64,000 bases of DNA from Mesorhizobium erdmanii USDA 3471 (GTDB taxonomy: Bacteria; Pseudomonadota; Alphaproteobacteria; Rhizobiales; Rhizobiaceae), in the NCBI RefSeq assembly GCF_000472705.1, contig NZ_AXAE01000032.1, forward strand, positions 1 to 64,000. The letters run 5' to 3'. Position numbers and translations under genes: made by a program. Numbering within the stretch: position 1 is the stretch's first letter; each line of letters begins with the position of its first letter. Positions 51,413-61,888 of this stretch are shown piece after piece. The notes beneath the pieces were generated by a model that was not told the origin of the DNA, made no database searches, and worked only from the letters and a program-made list of their open reading frames with translations.

Positions 51413-52648
51413 ATGACCCTTTCGCTTGACCTTACCGCCGAAGGCGCCCGCGACGCGTTGCGCAGCCGTCCCGCGACGGCCGAAAAACCGTCGCTGATCG
51501 GCTTGACCCGCGCCGAGCTCGCCGCCGCCCTCATCGAATCCGGCACCGTGCCCGAGCGCCAGGCCAAGATGCGTGCCCAGCAGCTCTGGCACTGGATTTA
51601 TGTGCGCGGCGTTTCCGATTTCGCCGGCATGTTCAACATCTCCAAGGACCTGCGCGCCGAACTCGACAAGCATTTCACTGTCGCCAGGCCCGAAATCGTC
51701 GAGGAGCAGATTTCCGCCGACGGCACGCGCAAGTGGCTGTTCCGCTTTCCGCCGCGCGGCGCCGGGCGGCCGGTCGAGATCGAGACCGTCTACATCCCCG
51801 AGGAAGGCCGCGGCACGCTGTGCATCTCCTCGCAGGTCGGCTGCACGCTGACCTGCTCCTTCTGCCACACCGGCACGCAGAAGCTGGTGCGCAATCTCAC
51901 GGCCGAGGAGATCCTGGCGCAATTGCTCACCGCCCGCGACCGGCTTGGCGATTTCCCCGACCGCGACACGCCGGACGGCGCCATCGTGCCGGCCGAAGGC
52001 CGCAAGGTCTCCAACATCGTCATGATGGGCATGGGCGAGCCGCTCTATAATTTCGAAGCGGTGAAGAAGGCGCTGCTGATCGCCTCCGACGGCGACGGAC
52101 TTTCCTTGTCCAAGCGCCGCATCACGCTGTCGACCTCCGGCGTCGTGCCCGAGATCCTGCGCACTGGCGAGGAGATCGGTGTCATGCTGGCGATCTCGCT
52201 GCACGCCACCAATGACGATCTGCGCGACCTGCTCGTGCCGATCAACAAGAAGTATCCGCTGAAAGAGCTGATCGCGGCTTGCCGCGCCTATCCCGGCCTG
52301 TCCAACGCCAAGCGCATCACCTTCGAATATGTGATGCTGAAGGACGTCAACGATTCCATCGAGGACGCCAAGGGCCTGATCAAGCTGCTCAAGGGCATTC
52401 CGGCCAAGATCAACCTGATCCCGTTCAATCCGTGGCCCGGCACCAACTACCAGTGCTCGGACTGGGAGACGATCGAGAAATTCGCCGACTACATCAACAA
52501 TGCCGGCTACGCCTCGCCGATCCGCACGCCGCGCGGCCGCGACATCCTTGCCGCCTGTGGCCAGCTGAAGTCGGAATCCGAGCGCATGCGAAAGGTCGAC
52601 CGACTGGCGCTGGAAGCCATGATGATCGCGGGGCACGGAGAGGCGTGA
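51413..52648 (+). CDS. rlmN: 23S rRNA (adenine2503-C2)/tRNA A37 methyltransferase RlmN
   Basis: Radical-SAM methyltransferase that makes m2A2503 in 23S rRNA and m2A37 in tRNA. 411 residues. CxxxCxxC in VGCTLTCSFCHTGTQK, the methyl-carrying Cys near the C-terminus in DILAACGQL, GMGEPLYNFEAV and SLHATNDDLRDLLVPINKKYPL. Start ATG 51413. The stop overlaps the next gene's GTG. Confidence 0.96.
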   Translation: MTLSLDLTAEGARDALRSRPATAEKPSLIGLTRAELAAALIESGTVPERQAKMRAQQLWHWIYVRGVSDFAGMFNISKDLRAELDKHFTVARPEIVEEQISADGTRKWLFRFPPRGAGRPVEIETVYIPEEGRGTLCISSQVGCTLTCSFCHTGTQKLVRNLTAEEILAQLLTARDRLGDFPDRDTPDGAIVPAEGRKVSNIVMMGMGEPLYNFEAVKKALLIASDGDGLSLSKRRITLSTSGVVPEILRTGEEIGVMLAISLHATNDDLRDLLVPINKKYPLKELIAACRAYPGLSNAKRITFEYVMLKDVNDSIEDAKGLIKLLKGIPAKINLIPFNPWPGTNYQCSDWETIEKFADYINNAGYASPIRTPRGRDILAACGQLKSESERMRKVDRLALEAMMIAGHGEA

Positions 52649-53094
52649 GCCGTCTCGTCGCCGGACTCAAACGCATCGCCATCATAGCAGTCGGTTACAT
52701 CGCCGGCGTGCTGACCTCGATCCTGGTGCCTGTGCTGCTGATCACGCTCCTGGAAGGGATCGAATACGGCAACTGGTCCCTGGTCTTCACCTTCGACTGG
52801 CTGGGCTCCTTCCCGCTGGCGGTGCTCACCGTAGCGGTCTGCGCGCTGCTGATCGTCGGCCCCGCGATCTTCATCGCCGAACGGTTGTCACTGCGCGGAT
52901 GGTTCTATTTCGCGGTCACCGGGGCGGTCACCTCCATCGCCTTTGGCGTTCTTATCCCGGGCTCGGCCGGCGGGTTTGTCTTCAATCCGGGCTTTCTCGG
53001 TTTCCTGGCCACGGCCGGCACCGCCGCCGGTTCGGTCTACTGGTTGGTTGCCGGACGCCGTTCCGGCCGTCTCATGGGGCGAGATCCCCAATGA
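52645..53094 (+). CDS. Four-helix membrane protein, coupled to rlmN
   Basis: 149 residues starting at GTG 52645, which overlaps the rlmN TGA (GTGA), with GGAG seven bases upstream. Four hydrophobic segments: IAIIAVGYIAGVLTSILVPVLL, FPLAVLTVAVCALLIVGPAIF, FAVTGAVTSIAFGVLIPG and FLATAGTAAGSVYWLVAG, and an Arg/Asp-rich end. Paralogue of the next gene (shared R.W.Y.A..GAV and YWL.AGR words). Not recognised. Confidence 0.78.
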   Translation: MSRLVAGLKRIAIIAVGYIAGVLTSILVPVLLITLLEGIEYGNWSLVFTFDWLGSFPLAVLTVAVCALLIVGPAIFIAERLSLRGWFYFAVTGAVTSIAFGVLIPGSAGGFVFNPGFLGFLATAGTAAGSVYWLVAGRRSGRLMGRDPQ

Positions 53095-53573
53095 CCCGCT
53101 TCGTCGCCTATCTCGTCCGCTTTGCCGTCATCCTGTTTGGCTATGCCGTCGCCTCGCTGGCGGCGAGCGCCTTCCTCAACGTCCTGTTCCTGGCCTCGCT
53201 CGGCTATACGCCCGACCACACGCACCCGACGATGACGGCTTCGCTGTATGTGTCGATCCCCTTCGTCGCTTTGTTCGTGGCCTATTTCGCCTTCTTGCCG
53301 TCGGTGATCGTCATCCTGGTTGCCGAAATCATCGGCCGGCGCGACTGGCTGTACTACGCGCTGGCGGGCGCGGTGGTCGCGGGCGTCTTCCTCGGCCTCG
53401 TCGACCACGCCCAAGAGTCCATCTTCGCGGTGAAGGAGACCGGCGCGATCATGGCCGTGATCGGCGGCGGCATGGTTGGCGGCATCTTCTATTGGCTCGC
53501 CGCCGGCCGCTGGGCCGGAAGCTGGTGGACCGATGAGAACCCGCCTATTTCGCCTGCGCCGTCAGGATCTTGA
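53091..53573 (+). CDS. Four-helix membrane protein, paralogue of the preceding gene
   Basis: 160 residues, ATGA overlap with the gene before. Four membrane segments: FAVILFGYAVASLAASAF, SIPFVALFVAYFAFLPSVIVILVAE, YYALAGAVVAGVFLGLV and IMAVIGGGMVGGIFYWLAAG. A Asp/His-rich loop (YTPDHTHPTM) lies between helices 1 and 2. Third member of an rlmN-led coupled trio. The 3' end overlaps the LysE gene by 29 bp on the other strand. Confidence 0.78.
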   Translation: MTRFVAYLVRFAVILFGYAVASLAASAFLNVLFLASLGYTPDHTHPTMTASLYVSIPFVALFVAYFAFLPSVIVILVAEIIGRRDWLYYALAGAVVAGVFLGLVDHAQESIFAVKETGAIMAVIGGGMVGGIFYWLAAGRWAGSWWTDENPPISPAPSGS

Positions 53574-54186
53574 GCGCGAAAGCGGAAAAAACACCGGCGA
53601 AAAGATAGTCGACCACCCGCGTGACGCGCGGGCTGGCCTTCATAGCCGCCGAGAATTTCTCCGCCGCCAGCACCATCGGCGCCGTCACCGGGATCGACAG
53701 CACGATGAACATGGCGCCAAGGAAGAACAGCTTTCCCTGCGCGTGCGGGTCATGCGCTGAGACGAACTGCGGCAGGAAGGTCATGAAGAACAGGATGATC
53801 TTCGGGTTGAGCAAATTGACGCCCAGCCCCGCCGCCCAGCTGCGCAACAGCGAGATTTGCGGTCCTGTCTTCTTCTCCGGCGAAAACGCCGAGCCCTTGG
53901 CGATCGCCTGCCAGGCCAGGAAGACGAGATAGCCCGCGCCGAAGATTTTCAGCACGAAGAAGGCCATCGGCGAGGCGACGATCAGCGCCGAGACGCCGAC
54001 CACCACCAGCGTGGTGTGGATCAGCGTGCCGCACAACGCGCCGGCCATCGAGGCAAAACCGGTGGCGCGCCCCTGGCTCAGGGTGCGAGACACGAACAGC
54101 GTCATGTCGGGCCCGGGCGTGATCGCCAGGATCACGGTGGCGATGGCGAACTGGATCAGCGTGGCGGTATCGGGAATGAAGGACAT
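53545..54186 (-). CDS. LysE/RhtB-family amino-acid exporter
   Basis: 213 residues, six hydrophobic helices. AIATVILAITPGPDMTLFVSRTLSQGRATGFASMAGALCGTLIHTT is the family start (PGP motif), NPKIILFFMTFLPQFV the middle. Exports amino acids or homoserine lactones; substrate open. Overlaps the 3' end of the upstream membrane gene. Confidence 0.93.
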   Translation of the reverse strand: MSFIPDTATLIQFAIATVILAITPGPDMTLFVSRTLSQGRATGFASMAGALCGTLIHTTLVVVGVSALIVASPMAFFVLKIFGAGYLVFLAWQAIAKGSAFSPEKKTGPQISLLRSWAAGLGVNLLNPKIILFFMTFLPQFVSAHDPHAQGKLFFLGAMFIVLSIPVTAPMVLAAEKFSAAMKASPRVTRVVDYLFAGVFSAFALKILTAQAK

Positions 54187-54250
54187 GTGCGGCCCCTAGG
54201 AGAACATGGGAGCCTATACGGGACGCACGGCATCGGCGCCAGACGGCAGG

Positions 54251-56305
54251 TCAGGCCGCCGACTGGTCCATCTCGGCCAGCATGACGGCTGCCGTTCCGG
54301 TCAACAGGATCTGATCGATCGGCTTGGGACGGCCAAGGAAATAGCCTTGCGCCTCGTTGCAGCCTTCGACTTGCAGGATGGTCAGCTGCACGTGGGTCTC
54401 GACGCCTTCGGCCAGAACGGGAATGTCGAGGCTGCGCCCCAGCGTCAGCACGGCGCGGATGATCGCCTTGGCCTGCGGGCTGCGCTCGACATCGGCCATG
54501 AAGGAGCGGTCGAGCTTGATCTTGTCGAACGGAAACGAGCGCAGCGTGTCGAGCGAGGAATAGCCGGTGCCGAAATCGTCGATGGCGATCGTCACGCCGA
54601 GCGCCTTGATCTGGCGCAGCACGTGCAACGTGCGCACCTTGTCGGCGACGATCGTCGATTCGGTCAGCTCGAGCTCGAGACGCTTCGGCGAGAGACCGGT
54701 CTCGACCAGTATCTGATGGACGAGCTTGGCGAGATCGGCATGGGCGAGCTGCACCGGCGACAGATTGACCGCGATCTTGTGGCCATTGTCCCAGGAGGCC
54801 GCCTGCCGGCAGGCGGTGCGCAGCACCCACTCGCCGATCGCCAGAATGGAGCCATTCTCCTCGGCGATCGGGATGAATTCGACGGGCGGGACCATGCCGT
54901 GCACGGGATGGGTCCAGCGCAGCAGCGCCTCGTAGCCGCAGGTGGCGCCGGTCTGCACCGAGGTCTGCACCTGATAGTGCAGCGACAGCTCGCCGCGCTC
55001 GATCGCCAGGCGAAGGTCGGTGGCCAGCGCCCGGCGCGCTCGTGCCGTCTCGTCCATGGCCGATTCGTAGAAGCAGACGGCCCGCGTCACGTCGTTCTTT
55101 GCCCGGTACATGGCCAGATCCGCATTGCTGACCAGCCTTTCCCGGTCGGCCCCGTCGCGCGGATGGACGGCGACGCCGATGCTGGCGCCGGTGACGGTTT
55201 CGAAATCGTCGATGCGCAACGGCTCGAACAATGATTTCTCCAGCCGCGACACCAGGCCGAGCAGGTCGTTCTGGTCCTTGAAGCGCTTGATGGCGGCGAA
55301 TTCGTCGCCGCCGAGCCGGGCGACGAACTCGCCGTCGCCGGTGAGCTTCGCCAGCCTGCGCGCAATGATCTTGAGCGCCTGGTCGCCGGCGGCGTGGCCC
55401 CTGAGGTCGTTGATCTCCTTGAAGCGGTCGAGATCGATGACGATGACGGCCGTCATCGTGTCCTGATCCTCGCCAGCCTGCGCGATTTCGTGGTCGAGGC
55501 GGTCGTTGAAGGAGACCCGGTTGGCAAGGCCGGTGAGCGCGTCGTTGAGGGCAAGGTGCTGCAGCCGCTCGAAGCTCTCAAGCCGGCCGCGCTCGTCGAT
55601 CAGGTAGCTGGCGAAGCCAGTGGCCGCGACGATCAGGCCGACCACGGCGACCGCGACGGCCATCGCCTCGAGAATATCGGGATTGGTGCCGGTGGTGATG
55701 AAGGAGAGCGGCGTCACGGCCACCGCCGCCATCGCCGTGAAATGCAGGCCGACGATCGCCAGCACCAGAAGCCCGATGCCGAGATAGTGCGACCAGCGCT
55801 GCGGCCGGCGCACCGCCTGGCCGATCGCCACGGCGGCAAAGACCATCGAGATCAGGACCGAGGCGGCGACATAGAGGCCGTCCCACTCGACGATGCCGGC
55901 CACATGATAGGCCATCATGCCGGTATAGTGCATGGCCGAGATCGCCAGCCCGACGGCGCACCCGCCCCATTCCGGCGCCAGGCCGCGGCCTTTGTCCAGG
56001 GCAAGGCCGAAGCCCGCCCCTGTTCCGACCATGGCGATGACCAGGGATATCATGGTGAGCGCCGGATCGAAGGTGATCGGCGCACCGGGCTGGTAGGCCA
56101 GCATGGCGATGAAATGGGTGCACCAGATCGAGGAACCGGCCGCGACCGCGGTCAGGAACAGCCATCCCCGCATCTGCACGCCGACGGTTTTCCTGGCGCG
56201 GTCGAGGAGACCGATCGTCACCCAGCAGCCGGTGACGCACATCAGTGCCGCCAGCAGAACGAGCCACAGATTATGCTCCGTGACGATGCATGATATAACG
56301 CGCAT
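54251..56305 (-). CDS. MHYT-GGDEF-EAL cyclic-di-GMP protein
   Basis: 684 residues. N-terminal MHYT sensor with seven helices and three repeats (WCTHFIAML, MHYTGMMAYHV, HFTAMAAV), thought to bind copper and sense O2, CO or NO. Then a GGDEF domain with intact LGGDEFAA, but without an RxxD inhibitory site before it, and an EAL domain with GYEALLRW, NLSPVQL, ELELTES, DDFGTGYSSL and EGVETHVQ. So both synthesis and hydrolysis of c-di-GMP are possible. Start ATG 56305 fits the first helix. Confidence 0.93.
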   Translation of the reverse strand: MRVISCIVTEHNLWLVLLAALMCVTGCWVTIGLLDRARKTVGVQMRGWLFLTAVAAGSSIWCTHFIAMLAYQPGAPITFDPALTMISLVIAMVGTGAGFGLALDKGRGLAPEWGGCAVGLAISAMHYTGMMAYHVAGIVEWDGLYVAASVLISMVFAAVAIGQAVRRPQRWSHYLGIGLLVLAIVGLHFTAMAAVAVTPLSFITTGTNPDILEAMAVAVAVVGLIVAATGFASYLIDERGRLESFERLQHLALNDALTGLANRVSFNDRLDHEIAQAGEDQDTMTAVIVIDLDRFKEINDLRGHAAGDQALKIIARRLAKLTGDGEFVARLGGDEFAAIKRFKDQNDLLGLVSRLEKSLFEPLRIDDFETVTGASIGVAVHPRDGADRERLVSNADLAMYRAKNDVTRAVCFYESAMDETARARRALATDLRLAIERGELSLHYQVQTSVQTGATCGYEALLRWTHPVHGMVPPVEFIPIAEENGSILAIGEWVLRTACRQAASWDNGHKIAVNLSPVQLAHADLAKLVHQILVETGLSPKRLELELTESTIVADKVRTLHVLRQIKALGVTIAIDDFGTGYSSLDTLRSFPFDKIKLDRSFMADVERSPQAKAIIRAVLTLGRSLDIPVLAEGVETHVQLTILQVEGCNEAQGYFLGRPKPIDQILLTGTAAVMLAEMDQSAA

Positions 56306-56621
56306 CAACAAATGCCCAAGCCCGAGGATGCCCGCAACGGGCGGCAAAAGCCGCTTCGGCCCGATTGCGTGACCAATTCAGCTCAGTCCCCTTGTTTAAC
56401 GGCAGAGCATGAAAACTTGCTTAAATCCTGGGCATAAATACAGCCCATGATTGTAGCGGGTTGTTTTCCCCAGTGGCGATAAGTCGATGGCAAAGGCCAG
56501 CAGCGCGCTGGATCAGCGGTCTGGCGCCGCGCATGCTTGCTCGCTTTGCCGTTCCTGCTAAAAGGCGCTCCGACAATCCGTGACGCCCGGCTTCCAAGCG
56601 TCCGCCATCGACGGAGCAGAA

Positions 56622-57845
<1,224 letters not shown>

Positions 57846-57883
57846 TACTCAACGGCACCCAAGCGCTACCAATCATGCATAAC

Positions 57884-57912
57884 AAACCCGGCGGAGACGT
57901 CGGGTTTTATTT
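57884..57912 (+). terminator. Rho-independent terminator of argG
   Basis: AAACCCGGCG-GAGA-CGTCGGGTTT followed by TATTTTG, with one G-U pair in the stem. About 40 bp after argG. Confidence 0.85.
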
Positions 57913-58014
57913 TGTTCCGCTAATATAAACAGAATGAAGCCGACTGCGGTCGGTTCTTGTTTGACCTTCTGGCAGCTTCATTTAAGTTCATTTGTGGGTT
58001 CAGGGGTTTTGACA

Positions 58015-58599
58015 GTGAAAAATAGCATTTCTTTTCTGCTTGCAGCGGTTGTCGTCTTGTCGATGTGCCAGTCTTCACAAGCAGGCGCCAAGCGCGATCC
58101 CAAGACAGATATGAACGAGTGCATCGCTTTTGCCCGCACGGCGAACCTTACGTTCAAGCATGACATCGCTTCGTTCATGGGCGTCTCTGAGGAACGCATG
58201 CCGGCCTTGTTCTGCCAGCGCCTCGCCGATGGGATACGCAGCGGCCGCATCAGTTATTCCGACATAAACAGGCTGCAGCTCGATCAGTCGACCGAAATCT
58301 GGATGGTTCTCAAGGGGAAGTCAAAGCCCGCCAAGGTTACGCAAGCGCCGGCGCCGCGGTCGCCCAACTTCCGTAACTGCAGCGGTATTGACGGCGCCTT
58401 CCAGGTTCCCGTTTCCCAGAAATGCCCGGCGAGCGGCTGGGCGCATTCCGACCAGCCGACAGAGATGGACATCAAGGGCAGGCCAAAGGCGGCTCCTACA
58501 GAACGGCGAAATGCCAAATTCCGTACCTGCTCAAATGTTTACGCCGGCACCTTCGAGGTTCCCGCTTCCAAGACATGCCCCTCGGGCGGCGGCGGCTAA
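58015..58599 (+). CDS. Exported protein with repeated Cys modules; 3' end decayed
   Basis: 194 residues from GTG 58015, where a signal peptide starts (SFLLAAVVVLSMCQSSQA); ATG 57934 would add 27 residues. Residues ~25-95 are a helical domain with two Cys. After a Pro/Ala linker come modules with the pattern C...F.VPvSqkCP, namely NCSGIDGAFQVPVSQKCPASG and TCSNVYAGTFEVPASKTCPSGG. The reading frame stops just after the second; a third module continues in other frames to ~58720. Family not known to me. Confidence 0.7.
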   Translation: MKNSISFLLAAVVVLSMCQSSQAGAKRDPKTDMNECIAFARTANLTFKHDIASFMGVSEERMPALFCQRLADGIRSGRISYSDINRLQLDQSTEIWMVLKGKSKPAKVTQAPAPRSPNFRNCSGIDGAFQVPVSQKCPASGWAHSDQPTEMDIKGRPKAAPTERRNAKFRTCSNVYAGTFEVPASKTCPSGGGG

Positions 58600-58723
58600 T
58601 AGCAGGCTACCGGAGTTCCGACGGTGGTCGAGGGCACGCCAAAGGCGGCGGCTCCAACGCCGAGGAACTCAGCACTCCCGGTTCCCGGAAATGCCCGTTG
58701 AGCGGTTACGCGCATTGTTGAGG
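58600..58723 (+). pseudogene. Frameshifted continuation of the Cys-module gene
   Basis: After the TAA, one frame encodes PTVVEGTPKAAAPTPRN, alike to PTEMDIKGRPKAAPTERRN of the intact part, and another encodes PGSRKCPLSGYAHC, alike to PVSQKCPASGWAHS. So the ancestral gene had at least one more module, lost by frameshifts. Confidence 0.6.
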
Positions 58724-58784
58724 GGGATTTGACGGGATCGAACCTGGTCGTTCGAGCGATTGGGTTTTAATCCTGGTCCATGAC

Positions 58785-58812
58785 CAAGAGCCCGGCGCAT
58801 GGCCGGGCTCTT
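58785..58812. terminator. Strong hairpin between the Cys-module and transglycosylase genes
   Basis: AAGAGCCCGGC-GCAT-GGCCGGGCTCTT, a near-perfect stem without a long T run on either strand. It could stop transcripts from both convergent genes or protect 3' ends. Confidence 0.55.
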
Positions 58813-58832
58813 GCCGTCGAACAGAGGGTCAA

Positions 58833-59630
58833 TCAGTTGGCGTCGATCGCGTCGGCGATGCGGGCGATGGCCTGCTGGTAGACGCTCGCGGAATTCCAGC
58901 CGGCAATCGCGCCCATGTTCGCGCTCGCGCTCGCGCCGGCCCGCCAGCCATGCCCCTTGAGGTAGTTGGCGGTGGATGCCAAAGCCGTCGCCTTGTCACG
59001 CAAATTGCCGTTGCCGACCGCATACTTCAAGACATTGCCCGGCAGGAACTGCGTGTGGCCAACCTCGCCATGCATGGCGCCGACCGACGAGGCGGTCAAC
59101 GCTCCGCGATCGACCAGCTTCAAGGCCGCGATGGCATGCGGATGGAAATAGGCCGGACGGCGGCAATCATAGGTCAGCGTCAGGATGGCGGAGACCGTAT
59201 TCTGGTTGCCCATGGAGGCACCGAAGCCGGTCTCCATGCCCCAGATGGCGAGCAGCACACCCGGCGACACGCCGTAGTTGCTCTCGATCTGGCTGAACAG
59301 CGCCGCGTTCGACTTCTTCAGCGCACGGCCCTTGGAAATGATCGCGGCCCCGCCACGGCGCTTCATGAAATCGTCCACCGAGCCGCTGAAAGCCTTGTGG
59401 ATGGCGCGGTCGGCGGAGATCGTCCTTGTTGCATAAGTCGCGCCAGCCAGAGCGGCCAGACCCTTCGAGCCGACACCTTCGGACTTGGCGTCCGCGGCAA
59501 AATCCTGTTTCCAGGCATCGAAGCCGGCGCCCGTCTTGCCACAGCTGGGCGCCGCCTGCGCGCCTGCCGCCAGCCCAAGCACCGCCACCACCGCGGCCGC
59601 TAAAATCCTACCCTTGGCAAGAAATGCCAT
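58833..59630 (-). CDS. Lytic murein transglycosylase (MltB/SLT-2 type)
   Basis: 265 residues with signal peptide (GRILAAAVVAVLGLAAGAQA). SLT-2 domain: FDAWKQDFAADAKSEGVGSKG, then YGVSPGVLLAIWGMETGFGASMG with the catalytic Glu, and HGEVGHTQFLPGNVLKYAV. Cuts glycan strands to 1,6-anhydro-MurNAc ends. No PG-binding domain at the C-terminus. Start ATG 59630 has AGGAGA upstream. Confidence 0.92.
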   Translation of the reverse strand: MAFLAKGRILAAAVVAVLGLAAGAQAAPSCGKTGAGFDAWKQDFAADAKSEGVGSKGLAALAGATYATRTISADRAIHKAFSGSVDDFMKRRGGAAIISKGRALKKSNAALFSQIESNYGVSPGVLLAIWGMETGFGASMGNQNTVSAILTLTYDCRRPAYFHPHAIAALKLVDRGALTASSVGAMHGEVGHTQFLPGNVLKYAVGNGNLRDKATALASTANYLKGHGWRAGASASANMGAIAGWNSASVYQQAIARIADAIDAN

Positions 59631-59878
59631 GTTGTTCTCCTGGTTGCCTGATTCACGTCCCGGCGCGAATTTGCCAGCGAAACCCGCATTTGTCACCGTC
59701 TGTGGCACGATGCTGGCGCATGCCGGGGAATTTACCTACGATCAAGTGAATATTGTGACAGGCGCGGCCGAAGCCTCGCTTATCCTCCACGATGTTGCTG
59801 AATGGTGTCACGGCCAGGGAACGGCGCTCGACGATCGGCGTTTGAACGACGCCCTTCCCCAAACGGTTTGAGATCAAG

Positions 59879-60976
59879 ATGAAACTCTTCGACTGCCCGC
59901 ATTGCGGCCATCGTCTCTACTTCGAGAACGCGCAATGCCTGAACTGTGGGAGCCTCGTGCTCTACGATCCCGAGCATGCCCGTTTTGCCCTGTCGGGTAC
60001 GGACGGCATTTTCCAGTGCACCAACGCCGATGAGTGCGCCTGCAACTGGATGGCCGAACCGGGGCAGGTCTTTTGCCGCGCCTGTGTGCTCAACCAGATG
60101 ATCCCCGATCTCTCCGTCGACGGCAACCGCCGCCGCTGGATCCGGGTCGAGGCCGCGAAGAAGCGCGCCATCTATTCGCTACTTGCCTTCGGCCTGCCTG
60201 TCGCGCCCAAGCAGAACCCCACGGACGAGGTGGGCCTCGCCTTCGACTTCCTTGCCGATCCGATCGGTGGCGGCCCCGGCGGCGAGCGCATCCTGACCGG
60301 CCATGACAATGGGCTGATCACGCTCAACGTCGCCGAGGCCGATTCAGCCGAACGCGAGAAGCGCCGCGTCGAGATGGGGGAGAACTACCGCACATTGCTT
60401 GGCCATTTCCGCCACGAGCTCGGCCATTATTACTGGGACCGCCTGATCCGCGACGATCCGCAAAGGCTGGACGCTTTCCGCGCTCTGTTCGGGGACGATC
60501 GCGCCGATTACGAAGAGGCGCTGAAGATCTACTACGCAAACGGTGCCGCGCCCGACTGGCAGCAAAACCACATCACGGCCTATGCCACCTCGCATTCCTG
60601 GGAGGACTGGGCCGAAACCTGGGCCCACCATCTGCACATCACTGACACGCTGGAGATGGTCCACGCGCTGAACTTTCCGCTTGGCCAGCTGGAGACAGTA
60701 GAAGTCAATGACCTGCCGCGAGGCGACACCGGCGGCGAACCGCAGGCCGCAGCTTCGGAGCCCGCCAACACGCCCGAGCCGTTCGAAAAAATCCTGGCCC
60801 GCTGGCTGGTGCTGTCGGAAGCCTCCAACTCGATCAACCGTTGCATGGGTCTACCCGATCTCTATCCCTTCGTTATTTCGGACGTGACGGGGCGGAAACT
60901 GGCCTTCGTTCACGACCTCTTGACCGGTCTGCCGAAAGAAGCGGGAACAAATCGTGAGGTCGCGCGGGCGCTTTAG
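59879..60976 (+). CDS. Zinc-ribbon putative zinc-binding metallopeptidase
   Basis: 365 residues. N-terminal zinc ribbon with Cys6, Cys9, Cys20 and Cys23, and a second Cys cluster (QCTNADECACNW, FCRACVLNQ) near residues 48-75. The peptidase part has HELGHYYWDRL with His179 and His183, and later WEDWAETWAHHLHITDTLEMV with a possible third ligand. This is the Peptidase_Mx-like family of zinc-ribbon metallopeptidases. Substrate unknown; cytoplasmic. Confidence 0.87.
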   Translation: MKLFDCPHCGHRLYFENAQCLNCGSLVLYDPEHARFALSGTDGIFQCTNADECACNWMAEPGQVFCRACVLNQMIPDLSVDGNRRRWIRVEAAKKRAIYSLLAFGLPVAPKQNPTDEVGLAFDFLADPIGGGPGGERILTGHDNGLITLNVAEADSAEREKRRVEMGENYRTLLGHFRHELGHYYWDRLIRDDPQRLDAFRALFGDDRADYEEALKIYYANGAAPDWQQNHITAYATSHSWEDWAETWAHHLHITDTLEMVHALNFPLGQLETVEVNDLPRGDTGGEPQAAASEPANTPEPFEKILARWLVLSEASNSINRCMGLPDLYPFVISDVTGRKLAFVHDLLTGLPKEAGTNREVARAL

Positions 60977-61039
60977 CCGGAACGCATGCGCCATTGCCCC
61001 GTTTTCACCGCCGAGGGACCATGAAAACGGAGAGAAGCC

Positions 61040-61645
61040 ATGAAATCCGTCTTGTTTCCCGCAATCGCCGGGATGATGACCGTGATGTCGGGTGCCGCGT
61101 TTGCCGACACCGCCGTATCGGCGGTCACCGATCTCAACGTGCGCGCCGGCCCCGGCCCGCAATATCCGGTCATCGGCGTGCTCGCCGCCGGCCAGTCGGC
61201 GACGCTCAATGGCTGCATCGAAAACAGCAAATGGTGCACCATCGCCGAAGCCGGCGGCCAGGGCTGGGTCTATTCCGACTATGTGACGGCCGATTTCAGC
61301 GGCAGCCGGGTGATCCTGACGCAACGCCCGCACGGCTCCAGCATCGCTGTCGTCTCGCCGCCAAAAGACATCGGCAATTACTCAACCGACTACACCGGAG
61401 CCATCATGGCCAGTGATCCGGTCGAGGGTGACTTTCCCCCGCCGCCCGCTGAAGTGCGTACCTATGTCGACACGCATCGCCTCGACCCGGTCTATCTCGA
61501 CGGCGAAGTGGTGACCGGCGCGACCTTGCCCGACACTGTCGAGCTGCGCGAAATTCCCGACTACAACTACCGCTACGTCTATGTGAACGGTCAGCCGGCG
61601 CTGATCGATCCGCAGACGCGGCGCATCATGTACGTGGTGCGTTGA
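61040..61645 (+). CDS. Exported SH3b / DUF1236 protein
   Basis: 201 residues with signal peptide (FPAIAGMMTVMSGAAFA). Bacterial SH3 domain, AVTDLNVRAGPGPQYPVIGVLAAGQSATLNGCIENSKWCTIAEAGGQGWVYSDYV, then a DUF1236-like C-terminus (REIPDYNYRYVYVNGQPALIDPQTRRIMYVVR). Likely binds peptidoglycan or stays periplasmic. 63 bp after the metallopeptidase. Confidence 0.88.
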   Translation: MKSVLFPAIAGMMTVMSGAAFADTAVSAVTDLNVRAGPGPQYPVIGVLAAGQSATLNGCIENSKWCTIAEAGGQGWVYSDYVTADFSGSRVILTQRPHGSSIAVVSPPKDIGNYSTDYTGAIMASDPVEGDFPPPPAEVRTYVDTHRLDPVYLDGEVVTGATLPDTVELREIPDYNYRYVYVNGQPALIDPQTRRIMYVVR

Positions 61646-61789
61646 CGAAAACTTGCTCAAGCGACGGTCGCTACGGCGCCGCCGCTTGAGCGTGCAAGCC
61701 AGTCGATGCTCTGGCGCCGCGTTTCGGTCGGAAGCGCGGCCAGCGTTATCCTTTGCGAAATCGATTCCGATTTTCGGGACCATCAGCTA

Positions 61790-61864
61790 GAGCAATTCCA
61801 GGAAAAGTGTGAAACGGTTTTCCCGGGAGAAGCGCATAGCGCGTCCCCCTTGGGAATTGCGTCG
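61790..61864. repeat. Intergenic repeat family B, copy 3
   Basis: AGAGCAATTCCAGGAAAAGTGTG, CGGTTTTCCCG, inner AGCGCATAGCGCG and GGAATTGCGTCGC. Ends 25 bp before the CPBP start. Confidence 0.85.
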
Positions 61865-61888
61865 CAACAAAGAGCAGATCCGCAGCTG

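Noticed and set aside
58732..58790. GGTTCGATCCCG on the minus strand, like a tRNA 3' part
   Set aside because: Flanks do not pair as an acceptor stem and there is no seven-base anticodon loop; treated as chance.
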